Positions 36,393-50,449 of a DNA stretch of 64,000 nucleotides are shown here, one piece after another. This DNA is from Climacteris rufus (taxonomy: Eukaryota; Chordata; Aves; Passeriformes; Climacteridae). Both the position numbers and the translations under genes were made by a program. Position 1 is the first letter of the stretch; every line of letters starts with the position of its first letter. The notes beneath the pieces are model-generated. The model worked only from the letters and a program-made list of their open reading frames with translations. It was not told the DNA's origin and did no database searches. The stretch lies in contig VZRZ01000388.1 of assembly GCA_013398175.1 (NCBI GenBank), positions 124,001 to 188,000 on the forward strand, in the 5' to 3' direction.

Positions 36393-39300
36393 GTGAGGCT
36401 ACTGCGTGGTCCAGATACCCCCCCTTTTGTGTCACTTCTGATTTAATCTGTGACAACTTTTTTAGTCGTTTTCTTCCTTATTCTTGCTATCCTGTTCCTT
36501 AGTGAGGAGATGAGGCTTAACCTTTACAAGGTCTCTGGGGCCACGATGTAAGAAGGTGCAGATTTCCCTACACATCTGAGCGTGGCTCAGTACTTTTTTC
36601 TGTGCAATCAAATGTGAATGCTTGTGGATAAGTGTCGGATGGATTTGGCAAGGTTTTGCTCCCATTTTTTTGTTCTTGCATTGTCTTGCACCAGGATGTG
36701 TTGGGGGTCTGAATTTTTCTCTTAAGTGGGAGCAGCAACATGTGTTTGTTTAGACAGTACGGTTTAGGCAGTTAAGACCAAAAAATTCGAGGTTCATATA
36801 GGCTGTGGGTGCTGGATCTGGTATGTATATAGTGAGATTGTGTTTTCCAGTGGATTTGGAATAAGTACAAGTTTTGTTCAGCTGGTAAGTTTCTAGAGTT
36901 GGCGTTTTAAAAATGAATGCTGTCTGGTCCTAGCGGGTGTTTGGTGTGTAGGTAGTGTCTGTCAATACTTGGATATTTCAGTACACTCCATGTCTTTCTT
37001 ATACCATATACTGTTTGGACAGAGTAGTTGAGGATGTCTTTCTAACTAACTTCTAGTATCAGTATGTGAGAATTTTTACACTTTCTCAGTCTTCATGGCC
37101 TGTGTATCACCATACGTATGGTGGTGTACGAGGACCCAGATTTCCCAAGTATAAAAGGAGAATTTTGCACTTGTTTTTGTGTTTCAGTGGCACTGGTCCA
37201 GAATGCACCCGGATCTATCAAGGTGTGACTATGAGTATGAATCAGGTTACACTATTCTTTATTTTTTGCATTCACGATCTGAATTCTGTTGTGAATGTAG
37301 GTCAAGCTTGGCTGCTTCAGCTACCCACATATGTCCTGCCAATATTGTGTTCAAAAATGTGTGGTGATGATTATTTTTTCCTTGATGGAGAGTGAGCATA
37401 TCTTCTTCCTCTCTGTTTTGATGGCATAGTTTTAGTCTGTAGAATTCAGGCTGAGTTTTTCCTTGGTGACTGAAGTTATAGAGTATGAGAAAATAGTTAT
37501 ATCAATGATGTAATCACAGTAAGAACATCCAAGTATAGCGTTGGCAGGTAAAAGTTTATTTCTGAACTGCTGTGCTAGGGTATGTAATTTTATTTTATTT
37601 TTTAATGTCTTTTTAAAGGACTGAATTAATTCTTGCTATGTGGTGCTAACTGGTAATTAGTCTGATAATAATCAGCGGTAATTTTAGTCCAGAGAATATG
37701 AAAGCATATTGTCTTCCACTGGTTTTTTTGACTGCATGAATGCTTGGTAATGTGTGCTTAGATTAGGTTTAACTTTCAACTCAGCAGTTTTTATAAGGAG
37801 CTGTGCAGGACAAGAGAAATTCCTGTTAAACATGTGGAATTTGGGAACTGGGTACCTAACTCAAGAGATGTGGTGTTTTTGAGGAAATGCTAGTTAGGAA
37901 TTGCTGAACAAGAACTATTTGTTTCTTGGAGAATCTCAATTTCTGTTGTGCTAGCCTCAGTACTATTGGCAAAAATTAAATTGATTCTCTAAGCTACATC
38001 ATTTTATTCTCTGTTAGTGTTCTGAACTTGGTGCAGACAAAATGGCAGAGCCTGTGTATATATTTGACTACAGTCCAACCTTCCTTTCCCATGGTAACCA
38101 ATCCAGTAGTGTACCTAAAGTCAATACAGCTGTACTTCTGTCAGTTGTGTAAGTTGATCCTTCTTTAATTAAAGGTAGTTCATGTTTAAGAAAAGAAACC
38201 AGTGGAATGACCTGCTCTTTCCCTCTTGGCTCTCAGGTTTCTCTTTTCCTTACCTGTTAGGGGTTTACTTGGTCTACAGGAAGTCTTTCTTTTAAGCAAA
38301 TACTGATACACTTTGTCATTGCAATTCTAAGCAAATGAAGCAGTGGATGATAGGTATTGCTTGGTATTTCTGAAGTAAAGGTGTTTTTACTTTGAGAAAA
38401 ACCTACAGAATCCACATTTTATTTCACACTTAATTTGCTTTTTCATCTATGCTTGAAGTCTGTCTGTTAGCTGATAGCAGGCATGTTGGATCTAAGCAAA
38501 TTCAAAGAATTTTGTCTCTTACAGTAACTTTTTGGGAAAAGAGGAAGTGACAGAGAACCATTGGTAACCAAAATGGTATCTAACATCACAAGGAATGTGA
38601 AAGGTCTTCATTAATGTAAAATTGTGCAACTCCCAAGACCTTGACGTAGCATCTTAGAACATGCCTCTGTGGTTTGTTGTTATTTCATGTATCTCTTTTA
38701 TTTCCCAGGATAAATTCCTCTGTGCATCTAGAATATTACTTGGGAAGTGCTTGCAGTTTTGGTTGATTTGTATTCTTTGGAGTGGAGAAGCAAAGTGAGC
38801 AACCAAATCTCATGTTCTTTGTTTTAGCATCCCCCTCTTGGATGTTTCTTGCTTTCCATAGGTTACAAATAAGCCAGTTTATTTTCACAAGTGTTAGTAA
38901 TTGTTTCTTTTTGTAATAGTAATTTTTATCTCAGTCTGGATTTTAGACTTTTAGTAAGCCAGAAGAAGGTTGCAAGTAGAAACAGAACTAAGATGAGTAA
39001 GTAAAGTAGTTGTAGAGGAACTGTGTGACCTGGGATTCATTTCTTCTGCCTAACTTGCAGTTTTGAAGTAGCACTTCTTTTATTTCTTTCAAATAAAACT
39101 ATTAATTTTGGAGTGGTTTAGGAATTTAATTTAAAGTAACAACTATGTTAATTAAGTTTATACCTGTTTTAAAAAATCCTCGGGTGCTCAGCTAAAAGAT
39201 AAAAAGATGCTTTTTCAACAGAGTATGCCACTGAGTCCTTTTTTGGAATTCCAGGTTCTTGGGCAGTATTTCCAAAAGACTGAACTTTGTGTCTAGAAGG

Positions 39301-42300
39301 CAGAAAATGTTTGCTGGTATACTCTTTGTCCTGCCAGTTTCCTATGTGCCTCCTACTTATAAAAGGGTTTTTCTAGGCTAAATAAACATGTTTGTAAATT
39401 TCTGTGAGTTTATTGATATCAAAAATGATGCTGTGTCATTGTCCATGCTGTATTCTCAGAAGGTTGAAGGTAGTTAAGTTTTCCCTGAACGAGAAGTGGT
39501 GTTAGTGTAAACTGCGATTAAGAGGCATGGGTGGCTTAGTCGTGCCATGACCGTATTTCATTGTATGGTCTTGCATAGCAAGTTGTGGGATTGGGAAGCC
39601 TATCTGTACGTTACATGTCTGTTTCAGCATCTTTGAATTCATGACCCTGGGAATATACTTGTTCCTTACAGCTCTTAGTTGCCCTGGCAGACTGAAATTT
39701 GGTGGATAATAGTCCGTAGGATCTTGAGAGCCAGGTGTAAAACTAGTCAGAAACTTGCTTTGGTTTTCTTGCTGCTTTATAAAATCTTTGAATTCCAGTG
39801 TCTGCAGGCAGACAAAGACTGTTTTGTATCCCTATGTGTGTTCTTTTGAATTTTTTTAATATGAAAGTTCAAACACTTTTAAGTGCATGATTAAATTCTG
39901 AAGAAATTCTGAAAGCATCTTATCTTTGGTGTCTGACTTAAGATTACCTTGAAAGTAAAGACCTACTAATATTTTTAATCTTCATCTCCTGTATAGTGAT
40001 GTATTTGCTAAGCATGAGAATAGTACTGTAAGCCTTTATCATGGTTTTTGATTTTCTTTTGATTCAAAGAACTAGAAAGGCTAAGGAAAAACTAATCTAT
40101 TTTGTTAGTGTAACAGCTTGTATGACAAGAAGATGTAGGGCTTTTTGATAGAAAGCTCTATGGTCACTTTATTTCTTTCTTGAATCAGATAATTTTTTTT
40201 CTAAATTACTTTTGCATTTTTAGTAGGCCTTTTTTTTTTGTTTTGAATGAATGAAATATGTTTATCAAATTAGAGGAAGTGGAATCAGAGGCAAGGAATG
40301 GGTTCAGTTAGATGTCATGGAATTTCACATTTGTTACTTTCCAACGTGTATTTCTTCAATATTGTCACTCATTTCTGTTAACATTAAAAAAGGTAAATTA
40401 TATCCAGTATCTTTTGTTGAAGCTGTTTTGATATTTTAGTAAGAAATAATATCCAGAATTGTCTCAATAATTAGGAGAATTTTATTTCATTGGTTTTGGC
40501 CATATGCATTCAGTTCTAAAATAAATTTTTATATGGTAGGTAGTGGGGCACTGTAACAAAAGTGGAAGTTTTCCAAAAGTGAGGTGACTGGTTACTGTTC
40601 AGTGACCTACTGCTAGGCACAATGAGGTTTAAAGAGAGTTCCAACATCAAACTCAAAAATAATGCAGAAGTAAATATAAAATATTACAAAAGAGTATTCA
40701 GTGTTCCAGAAAAGATGTCAGCAGCAGTAGTGTTTCCGTCAAAAGCAATCTAACATTTTTCTATGCAAGAAGAAAAAATAACTGAATATTGTATATGAAC
40801 TGAAATAGCTAGGTTTAGAAGATGCATAAGGTGTCTAAGGAGGGAACACAAGACTGGTTTGGATTTAACTTTGGGGTCAGAGAGGATTAAAATAAGATAC
40901 TGTGGATTTTTTTTCCTATTGACATGAGTAGAGCAGAGTTAAGACTAATACTGAGCATTCAGAAAATCCAAACTACTTTTGTTGGAATGGTTTTTTTCAT
41001 GCTTATTATTTGTAGAGTTAACACTTGTTTCCAGTAACACTATTTGGATTCCAAATTCTTTGTAAATAAGCTGTTTAAGTGCTGAACTAGTACTGTAAGT
41101 TAGTACTAATAAAAATAAAATATGTCAGCAGCTTAGGATATGCTCTGTAGAACAGGCAGGTAACCTCCAAGCTCTTAGGAGACACCTACATGATACTAAT
41201 ACTCTGACTAGTACTGAGCTACTACTAGAGCAAGCTGAAAATTACTACTGCAGCTGTATCTGAAAACATTAGAGTATTTTAAAACAATGTACATTTCTTC
41301 AAAACATGGACAAATCATATGTCCACACAAGAAAAAGAACTTAAAAGATTAGATCTATCTTGACAGAACTAAAGACTTAGATGAAAAATAAAAGTATATT
41401 TTGTAGAATATAGCAATACTAGTTAGTTAGTAAGTCTGTACTTAATTTTTAGAATCTGAAGACAGCAGTTGCCCAGTCTCATAATTAATTTCCTTATCCA
41501 AATACCTGGGAGAGAAAAAAAAGAAATAAAAGGCAGTATATGCTCTTTTTAACTGCCTAAAATGGGGTTGGGGAACTATTTATGTCTTTTACTTGGGGAA
41601 GTATTCTCATGCAGAGATAATTTTATTTGATATCCCCCTAGTTTCTATAGATGTTGAGATAAACTTTTCTCTGTTTTTCTTTAAAATTGTTCATACCCAG
41701 TTGAAGCATTTTCATATGAATGTTTTGAAGAGGCGTGAGCAATCTGTGTAATACATATTCTGTAACCCATTGTGCTACTCAGGATTCACAGCTTCCTTGA
41801 TTTCCTAGCTTTTAGAGATTATATTGAGTTGTACTTTCTTTGTATTTACCTTTGTCTTGCATATCTTTTCTTTTTTTTATTTTTCCCACCATTATTTTCT
41901 TTCTCTTCAATTGAATGTCCTCTCTTCAAGTAAATACCATTTAAAACTGCTTTCTTAAGCCACTAATGTTTTTTTCTCTCTCCTTTTCTGGCTGACAGTG
42001 TTATTACCCAGGCAGGTTTAGAATTTGAAAGCAGATTCGTAATAATAATATAATCTTTTTACTTTTCTCTCTGTAACATGACAAATAGTTTTCAAATAGT
42101 CAGGGAGGATTGTGTGTTTTGCATATGTAAATATTGTTACCACAAAGCTGAAGAACTCACTGAAAAGCAGAGATTTTTGGAAATGACTGCTTTTTTGTTT
42201 TGAGAATGTGCTTTTAACATTTCTTTTTAAATATTATAGAAACATAGCATTGCAATGAAGAAGATTGCTGTTACTAAGAGAACTTCAGTTAAAGTGAGGG

Positions 42301-45300
42301 CTCAAGCCAGCTAAAGATACATCTGCCAAACTTTATTTTTGCAAGAGATGAAAACCTAGTCATCAAAAATATGGTAGAGAGAGAAGGAAGATAGGAGGGG
42401 AGGGAAGAAGAATAATGATATTCTAAATATACAGAGCATCACTGAGTTAGTCAATACATATAGGTATCTGTTTTGGTAAGAAGACAGCTTCCCTGGCAAG
42501 CTAGGCTTTGAACATGATCATCTGGAGCCATTGACTGTAGATGTAAATAGAACACCAGTGGTAAATCTGCATGACTCTGCTTACCAGTTACAAATATTTT
42601 GGCAGATACTGCTTTCAGTTAAAACCCTTTCACTGGTAAGACCCTATCTCTGGGTTTCCTTTGTTCCTATTACTTTCTGGTTGTGGTATTTATGTAGTAA
42701 TATCAAATGTACAGCTGTGAGGTTTTTTGGTTACTTACAGAGCAGACAAACATTACCCATTCAGACAAATTTGAACACTTGGTGGATTTTTTTTGTTGAG
42801 GATTTGCTTCTGGAAAGGTGTTATAAAACACTTCCTGACATTCTGCCGACTTAATTTTTTTGTTGTTTTAAAAGATACTGAGTACATCTATTTTCTTAAA
42901 TGCATAAAGCAACCCAATATTTTAATTATCTACTGTTATAATGCATTCCAAAATGCATTTGTAGGCAAGTGTTTCTGACCCTCTTTTGGAAAAATGCTAT
43001 GATATTAGTGTGAGGAAACTGCATGGGTCAAGTGGTTGGTTTTTTTCTTTGAAAAATGTTGTTTAAATAATCAATTAGCATTTGTTTGTGTCGACTTGTG
43101 ACAATTTATGTGGGTCATCTAAAATTAGTACTAGCACAATTTTTCACAGAACAGCATTGCATCATGACTTGTTTTGAGATACTTTAAGGAGAGAATATTG
43201 TAAAAGATTTTTAATAACTTAGAGTCATAGGTTATTATGCTAGAAGAAACCTTACTGTGTTTTGTAGTTGAACTCCATGTTTAAGATAGAAATAGTTTTG
43301 ATTAGGGCTTTCTTTTTTTTTTAAAGAAACCTAAACATTAAAAAATGCTGTTTTACATCTGTTGTAAGGAAATAAAAACAATGAAGAAGAAAAAGAAATG
43401 AATGTATTAATTAAGTTGTGACACTTTTGAGGGGAAAAATCTGTATATTAGTTCTAGCAGTTTCTAAAAGTTTATAATTTTTCTACAGTGTAAATAGCAC
43501 TGTGACTTTAGAGCCCAAATTCTTTAGCCTTCAGTAGTGTGGTATTTGTTCATGATCACCAGGTGTCCAAATATTAAATTGTACCATTTTATCACTTCAG
43601 AGTAGTATAATTCAGCAAAAAATTAATATATGGGAGGAGGTTAAAAAATCCCAAACTACTTGCACTACTGGAGCTGTTCTGGAAGATCTGAATTAGTAGG
43701 TAAATGGTATGTGTAATTTCAAATGTGTTTTATCATGCTGCTTTATGACACATGGGTTTTATTCTGCTATAAAATTTAAACTGTGTATTGTTTTCTGTTA
43801 ATTTCTCCCTAAGAACAGGAATAAAACTAACCCAAACAGTTAACACCACAGAATACAAGTCTGTATGCTCCTGGTGCTAAAATAAATTGCTTTTGCCTGA
43901 AATACTGTTCTTTTTTGAAAGTGCTTCAGTAGCTTGTAATTTACTGTATTTGCTGTTAAGGTAGGAGGAAAAGTGTGCATGATATGGGATCTAAAGATTT
44001 TCTTGGTATCTTATTTAGCCCTTTGTTATTAATAGTGAACTGTAAATTTTTTCTTTCTACTGGACTTTTTTTGAATGTATTCAACTTATAAATAAAAACC
44101 CCATTACTTGAGGTTGGAAACTTTAAAAATTGCATTTAGTGATGCAAAATGCTGTTTCCTTCTTAGGCCTGCCTTTCTGCGATTTCACTGTTGTATGAGG
44201 TGCTGTAGAAGCTGATCTCTACTAGCACTGAATGAATACACAGAGGGCCATTTGAGTTACCTTTCAGCTGTCAGCTGTTCTTAAAGGTGGTTCATCAGCT
44301 GTGTTGTTGGAGGGAGCTGAAGAACTGGATCATCAGCTTGCGGGTGTTGAAAGGCGAGGATGCTATCGCGTTCTGTCCTCCCCCTGTCAGCTTTGTGTTC
44401 CTTCCTGTTCTGCTTCTCTGTCCCTGCAGTATGCTGGTTGAACTCAATAAACCTCAGTAAATTAATCCAAGAGAAACTATAAAGTGGTCTTCTGCCAGAT
44501 GCTGAGTGCGTTTGTTGAAGGGTCTGAGAAATACTAAAGCCAGTGAAGTGGAAGAAGAGGGCGCCTGAGAGCAGAAGGAACATAGAACCAGAGTAGACTT
44601 GGAAGAAGAGAGGGAAGAGGGGATGGCAAGTGGCAATAGGAGCAAGCTATTGGCTCAGCTTTGAAAACTACATTCACCTATGCCAGTACTTAGAATCTGG
44701 TATTGTCAAAATGCTTTACGTGCTTTGAATTAGATTTTTAGACGTCTAACAGGGGACTTCTCAGACATTTGAGAACTATCTGCTATCATGCCGAATGCAT
44801 TGTAAAACTGCTGAGAGTACTAATTCAATGCTGCTGATCTAATTCCTGTGAGCTGACTTCAGTGAAAGTGATTGTACCTCTTTAATATTTTTTTCTTCCC
44901 ATCAATTGTTTTTCTTTGTTTTCATAAAAGAACATTTGCTCTTTACTGGAGGTGGATATTTGGCTAAGCCTGTGTCCTGACATTGCAAATCTTACACAAA
45001 GGGTTTTAAAACTAGGACTGTAATACCTGCTAAGTAAATGTATTTGTTCTATGAAAATATTAGTTTGTTTAGATAGTTGTCAGCTTTGATGCTCTTGAGT
45101 ATGTTTGCCTGACTAGCAGCATAGTTCAGGAGCACAGTAGAGGAGGATCTGTGGACCAAAAGGTAAAGTATTTTATGGCACAGCCTGAACACTTATATAA
45201 TGTATGTTCTCAGTCTTCTGACCTGCAGAAAAGAATTTACTTAGAACTCCTTAGATTATGTGTAAAGTAAGTTCTTTGCCAAGCCTTCAGGGTGAGGTGT

Positions 45301-46212
45301 TGCCTCAAAGGCTTTTTGTTCAGAGTTACTATGTTCCAACCGATCAGTGATTCATTAATGACTTTATCTTTTAGTTATTTTGCCCCTTTCCAAAGGAAAA
45401 GAGTCCAAGAATGCCCTAATAACTCTGAAATACAGATCTGTTTGATTCATTAAATTATGTTACAATGTAAATGTCTAGTTCTCTGTTACTAACAGGGAAA
45501 TGAAAACCTAGCACTCCTGTACAATAAGTGCTCCTATGCCGTTAGCCCTTGTTTGATGTGATTTCTGTAGCTGTGGCTATGCTACTCTTAAGTAATGTAC
45601 CAAATTCAAACTAATACCTGGTGTTTATAGACGCTCATTTGACATGACAGTCTAACTCAGGAGTGGCATGGCTACATCACACAGTAAGGTAAAGTGATCA
45701 GACAAGTACCAGCTTAAAAAAACCCACATGGTGTTCCACGTTTGTCTTGTTTACAGGAAAGGAGATGCGTAATTTTTAATTGTTGACATCTCCCTCTTGA
45801 GCTTTCAGAAGAGATTTTAAGTGCCATAGACTGTCACAGTTAACAGCTTTATGCCTGATCCTTGTGATTTTCCAACTAGTTATATATGTACATACAGTTC
45901 TGCTGACATTTCTATTTAGAGTTTTGTGTGGGAGGAAAGAAGTTGCATTGTTCAGTAATGATGCATACATGGAAGTAGTGTTTTGTCTCACTTGGCTACT
46001 TTAAAATACTACTTCAGTTTTTCTTAGTTCAGTTCTTTTCCTTTTCCTATGGACTTATATTATGGATCATGTGTTGAAATGAGGTGCATTTTAGTAGGCA
46101 GTGTAAATGAACTTGACAAAAGTAATTGTTACTGTCCAGGAGCTGTTAACCTAAGTGTAAGTGAGGAAGGCCAAGCAATCTGTGCTGGCTGTAAACTTCT
46201 GTGATGCTCTCT
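36393..46212 (+). other. JMY: JMY intron 1, left part
   Basis: About 9.8 kb of AT-rich intron with no exon or RNA gene that I can support. Near 43224-43290 a phrase like GAAACCTTACTGTG could be an eroded CR1 scrap, but it is too short to call. 44270-44640 is GC-richer than its surroundings and contains AATAAA near 44446, with no recognisable family. Confidence 0.7.
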
Positions 46213-47191
46213 TGCAGCGGGTAGATGTTGGCCACCTGGTACCCACCGGCTCCACTCTGTGACTCCCCTCCTCAGCTGCACAGGGTGAGAAAATGATGGG
46301 GCTCACAGGTTGAGATAGGGGTGAGATCACTCACCAGTTACTGTTACAGGCAAAACAGAATCAACTTGGGAATATTCACTATTGTCAATCAAATCAGAGT
46401 TAGATAATGAAAAAATAACACCAAATCATAAAACATTTTCACACCACCCCTTTCTTTGTCTTGGGCTCAACTTCCTTACTGATTTCTCTACCTCTTCTCC
46501 CCAGATGGCACAGGAGTACAGGGAATGGGGGTTGTGGTCAATTCATCCTGTGTTTTCTTTACCAGTCCTCCTTCTTCATGCTCTTCCCCTGCTCTAGCAT
46601 AGGGACCCACCCACAGGAGACAGACCTCCTCCTTCTGTAGTGTGGGTCTGTCTCATGGAGTGCAGTCCTTGGGGAACAGACTGCTTGTGTGTCTGTCCTG
46701 CTTGAGATCATAGGTCCTGTCAGAAAACTGCTCCAGCGTGGGCTTCTTTGTCCATGGGCCACAGGTTTCCAGGAGCCTGCTCCAGCATGGGCTCTCATTG
46801 GAATGACGTTTTACTGCAGGGCCCATCCATCTGCTACCGTGCAGTCTTCCACAGGCTGCAGGGGAATCTCTAAACTGCTGCTTGGAGAACCTCCCCCAGC
46901 TGCTTCTTTGCTGATTTTGGTGTGTGCACAGTTACTCCTCTCACGTGTTCTTGCTCATCTCTTGGGCTGCAGTGGTTGTTGTGCCAGCAGTCTTTCCTCA
47001 TCTTAAGTATGTTATCCCAGAGGTGTTATCCCATGGTTGCTGATGGACTTTGCCTTGACTGTTGGTGTGTCCATTTTGGAGCTCGCTGGCTTTAGCTCTG
47101 TTGGAAGTGGGGGAGGCTTCTGGCATCTTCTCACAGATGCCACTCCTGTAGCCCCCCTCCTACAAAAAACTCGGCACCTACACCCAGTATA
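46213..47191 (-). mobile_element. Solo LTR of an avian endogenous retrovirus (family B, copy 2), minus strand, in JMY intron 1
   Basis: It carries the same landmarks in the same order as the 27656-28770 copy: ACTCACCAGTTACTGTTACA, GGCAAAACAGAATCAACTTG, GGGCTCAACTTCCTTACTG, the CTCCAGCGTGGGCTTCTTTG-type array, TTATCCCAGAGGTGTTATCC, and a right end ACACCCAGTATA complementary to the family's TGTATTGGGT start. The flanks are TCTCT (46208-46212) and ACTCT (47192-47196), a five-base duplication with one mismatch. The LTR is antisense to JMY and has no internal genes beside it. Its TATA-like and poly(A) motifs are eroded. Confidence 0.8.
46585..46870. repeat. Degenerate minisatellite inside LTR family B, copy 2
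   Basis: CTCCAGCGTGGGCTTC (near 46731) and CTCCAGCATGGGCTCTC (near 46780) head units that share CATGGG and CACAGG words with the array in the first copy. This array is shorter than in copy 1, consistent with gain or loss of units between copies. Confidence 0.65.
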
Positions 47192-49670
47192 ACTCTGCAC
47201 ACATGTACTGAGGTACACAGGGTCTCTGTGCAGTTTCAAATGGTGTTTAACGGGGAGTAATGTGGCTTATTTTATGTTAGCAGCTCTTCAGAGGCCTAGA
47301 ATACACCTTATGGAAGAGCTCTTTTTTTTTGTGTGTGTTTTGTACACCTTGTATTTTGCTTTCCAGTATCTTTCTTGGGTTTTCTTTAGTTTGCTATTTG
47401 TTTTTTAGAATACGTGCATACTTCAAACTTGTTTGTTATGCGTGGTTTATGTGTGCATTAGGTTTAATTAGTTGAATTAGCTCAGCTCTTCTTGAAACAG
47501 CCATTTAAAAATCATTCCCCAAATCCAGACAATAACCTTGGCAGTGCATCAGCATACACTTCCAATTCCCTGTCTTCAGAAGCCTCTTTGAAAAAAATTG
47601 GACACTTTTTGTCCACTCAGTAGGTGGCCAATTGCTGTGTTGTTTCCAAATAAACTAATATGGAATTCACTTGTTTTAATCTTTTTTTAGTCTTAAGAAG
47701 TTAGACAGATGTAGTACTGAATCCATCACTTACCATGCTAGTCAGTATTTAATTTATTTATGACGTGCTCCCTCTATATCTAGATTCTGTGTTCTCTTAG
47801 ATGATTTTTGCTCCAGCAGTAAAATATACTTCAGATCTGTGTGGGAGACTCAGGCTTTGGTCTGTTACTGCTACAGTACTGGAACTTGTCTTTTTTTACT
47901 ACAGAGCTAAGTATTGTTGATGGCAATGCAATCGTGCAAACAGAAAGCTGGATATTGTGGCAAATCTTGATATTTTAACTCTAATGGTTGGCACTTAAGT
48001 ACAGGACCGCGTATGATTGAGAAAAGCAGTTTGCCTATAGTGAAGATTTTATGAAGTTGAGACTCCTGGTTATTTTTAGGACACGTGGGAGGGTGTTTGC
48101 TTTTAACAATGGTTTCTTCTGTTTGTTTAAAGAGAAACAGTTCTAAGCACATACTGGTGCAAAAAAAAATATTGCATACAGATTTTATGTACTCTGTAGC
48201 TTTACTTCTTTATAACTCATTGTCTGAAGCTCATTGCGGACTACTGCAAGTCCATCAGCAGGAGGGTTGCATATTTTACTGCTAGGACTTCTCAGGTCAA
48301 AGGGTGGATTATCTAAAAACTACTCTGCAATACTGTACTTCTCTCTGGCAACAGCTATCCATAGTTTTACCTGTGAAACTGAATATATTGCTTAAATTTA
48401 AATCTTTAGAACTCTTCTTGGAAATGACAGGTAATGCTGTCAGGCTTTTGAGAATCTAAACTTGTAGGAAAAGAGGGTATTCTGTAGTTATTTCAGAAGT
48501 ATGAAGGAGCTTGGGAAGATACTAAAAATATGTTTATGGCTGGTTTTGTCTAAAAATGTAATATTGCAATGTTTTTATAAAATGCACAAAAAAAATAGGA
48601 GTAGCAGGGAAAGTTTCGGGAGTAATAGCAAAGGAAATGTAAGACTTGATTCCTCAGTGATTAAATCAACCTTTGGATTATGCTCCCAGCTGAGGTCAAC
48701 CTGCACACAATTACACTGTCTGCAGTAATGCTTTTAAAGCTTTTTGGACAAAATATTAAAAAAAAATACAGAAGACAGAAATAATCTTTGTTATAGAGTT
48801 CAAATATATGTGCTGTTAAACTGAAAGAAAAAGTGTTTCCTGCTGGTTAGAGTGTATCTGCATAATAGTTGCCTAAAATATATGGATTCATTTAGTTGTG
48901 AACAATGTAACATCTGTGAAACATGATTCTTAAAATAAATGCAGCATTCAATGAGTATAGAGCTAGTCAGCCCTGTACAGGATGTTACTCTACCCTCCTC
49001 CACCCACTTATTTAAATAATATAATTAAAAAATTGGGAAAGTCAAAAATTCATACCGAGACTGTTGAAGTAAATGAGCAGTAACACCGAAGGTTTGTTCT
49101 GGAGCACACAACAGGCCACAAAAATTGTTCATGTGTTTTATGCCAACACCTTGAAAACTGCCTGGCTTAAATATACCTGGTTGGTCTAGATGCTTGGCTG
49201 TGCACTCTTTTAGGTACTGCTTGTGTGAAAATCAGATCATACAGAGTCAAACTACCTCTGAGTCTATGGAGGGTGTGGTTTCCATTATGACATTAATTCA
49301 GTGCATTCTGTGCTAGTATCAGTGTTCTGGGTATCTTAGTAGTCTGAATACTGTCTGGATGGCAGCCAGCTAAAAAAATGTTTCAGCTAACTTTGACCCA
49401 GAACAGGAAAGCTCCATCAGCCTATGTTATAATGGGAGGTGCTGTATGCAGCCAGTTTTACACCATCTGTTTCCTGTGTCAGTGCCCCTTTCAGATTGGT
49501 GGCAATAAGGCACCTTCATCAGCCTTATAAGGCTCTGTCTAGAAGTAGAATCAAAGTTCTTCGTCTTCTCTTCATAGCACACTGGGTTGTTGAAGACTTG
49601 GTGATTGGTACTCACGTCAGTTCCAAAATGTGAGAGAGAATAGTTCTGTATTCCTTTAAACCATTTATAT
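47192..49670 (+). other. JMY: JMY intron 1, middle part
   Basis: AT-rich intron with no exon, RNA gene or repeat family that I recognise. Confidence 0.65.
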
Positions 49671-49923
49671 AGGATAATTTAGTTTGGAGAAGACCTTTAA
49701 GATCACGAAGTCCAACCATTGCCAAGCCCACCACTGAAGCATGGCCCTAAGTGCTACATCTGCACATCGCTCGGCAGCCTGTTTCAATGGTTTACAATCC
49801 TTTCTGTAAAGAAATTCTTCCTACTATCCAATCTAAACCTGGCACAACTTGAAGTTGTTTTCTCGTGTCCTATTGCTTGTTACTTGGGAGAAGAGACCAA
49901 TCCGCACGTGGCAACAATCTCCA
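49671..49923 (-). mobile_element. CR1 LINE 3' fragment, antisense, in JMY intron 1
   Basis: The + strand reads TTTGGAGAAGACCTTTAAGA, TCACGAAGTCCAACCATTGC, CTCGGCAGCCTGTTTCAATG, AAATTCTTCCTACTATCCAA, and ends TGTTACTTGGGAGAAGAGAC, then GTGGCAACAATCTCC. This is the complement of the last ~250 bases of a CR1 element, in order and without large gaps. It belongs to the same subfamily type as the copy at 16441-16662. Confidence 0.9.
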
Positions 49924-50449
49924 GTAAAAAACACCAGACACCAGTAAGAGAACTTGTACATTTAGTGAAGGAGCAACGCTTTATTAGGATAAACCACAGC
50001 AACCTCGAGCCTGCATTAGGCAAGATTAGGGAAAAGAGTTGGCAATGATATTTCCAAATGCTGTATTAGCTATGCCCTATTGTTTAATAAACTGTTTCCC
50101 TTTGTTTAATAAATTTAGAGTTGATTTTTATGATTAGTTGGTGTAGTTCAGGTGAACTTCCATAGGAAGCTGATCTACTTACTATTGGAAGATTGGATAT
50201 TTGCTGAAGGGAAAATACACCTTTTTAAGTGGTGTTTTAAGTTAGCTATTGTACCATTTTGAGAAGCGCTGTATCTAAGAATCCCGTTTAGTTTTTTGCA
50301 GGTCTTTCCCTCCATCTCCCTTCTTGTAGCGAAAGAAAAGTGGGCAGCACGTTGCATTTGGAACACTGTAGTTTGCCTATTTCTGCTTCCTGCTTACCTG
50401 GTAGCTGGTAGGGCAAACAGCAATTTTTAACCAGCAAGAATCAGATATT
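49924..50449 (+). other. JMY: JMY intron 1, short stretch between CR1 fragments
   Basis: No gene is visible. The words TTGTTTAATAAACTGTTTCC and CTTTGTTTAATAAATTTAGA lie close together at about 50080-50120, a small imperfect repeat. The stretch near 49965-50035 (GAGCAACGCTTTATTAGG) might be an unrecognised element fragment. Confidence 0.45.

Larger units (their letters stand above)
34981..36420 (+). promoter_or_regulatory. JMY: JMY CpG island promoter
   Basis: Base composition changes abruptly from AT-rich to very GC- and CpG-rich at about 34981 and falls back after about 36420. The island includes GC boxes for Sp/KLF factors, GGGGCGGGGC at 35113-35122 and GGGGCGTGG at 35148-35156. No TATA box is visible. 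The transcription start and the translation start most likely fall at or inside the gap 35168-35773. The island covers exon 1, as is usual for broadly expressed vertebrate genes. Confidence 0.8.

Noticed and set aside
44281..44583. GC-richer stretch with a 100-codon - strand frame and a nearby AATAAA in JMY intron 1
   Set aside because: I considered a processed pseudogene or LTR piece but recognised no protein family, poly-A tail or terminal repeats.
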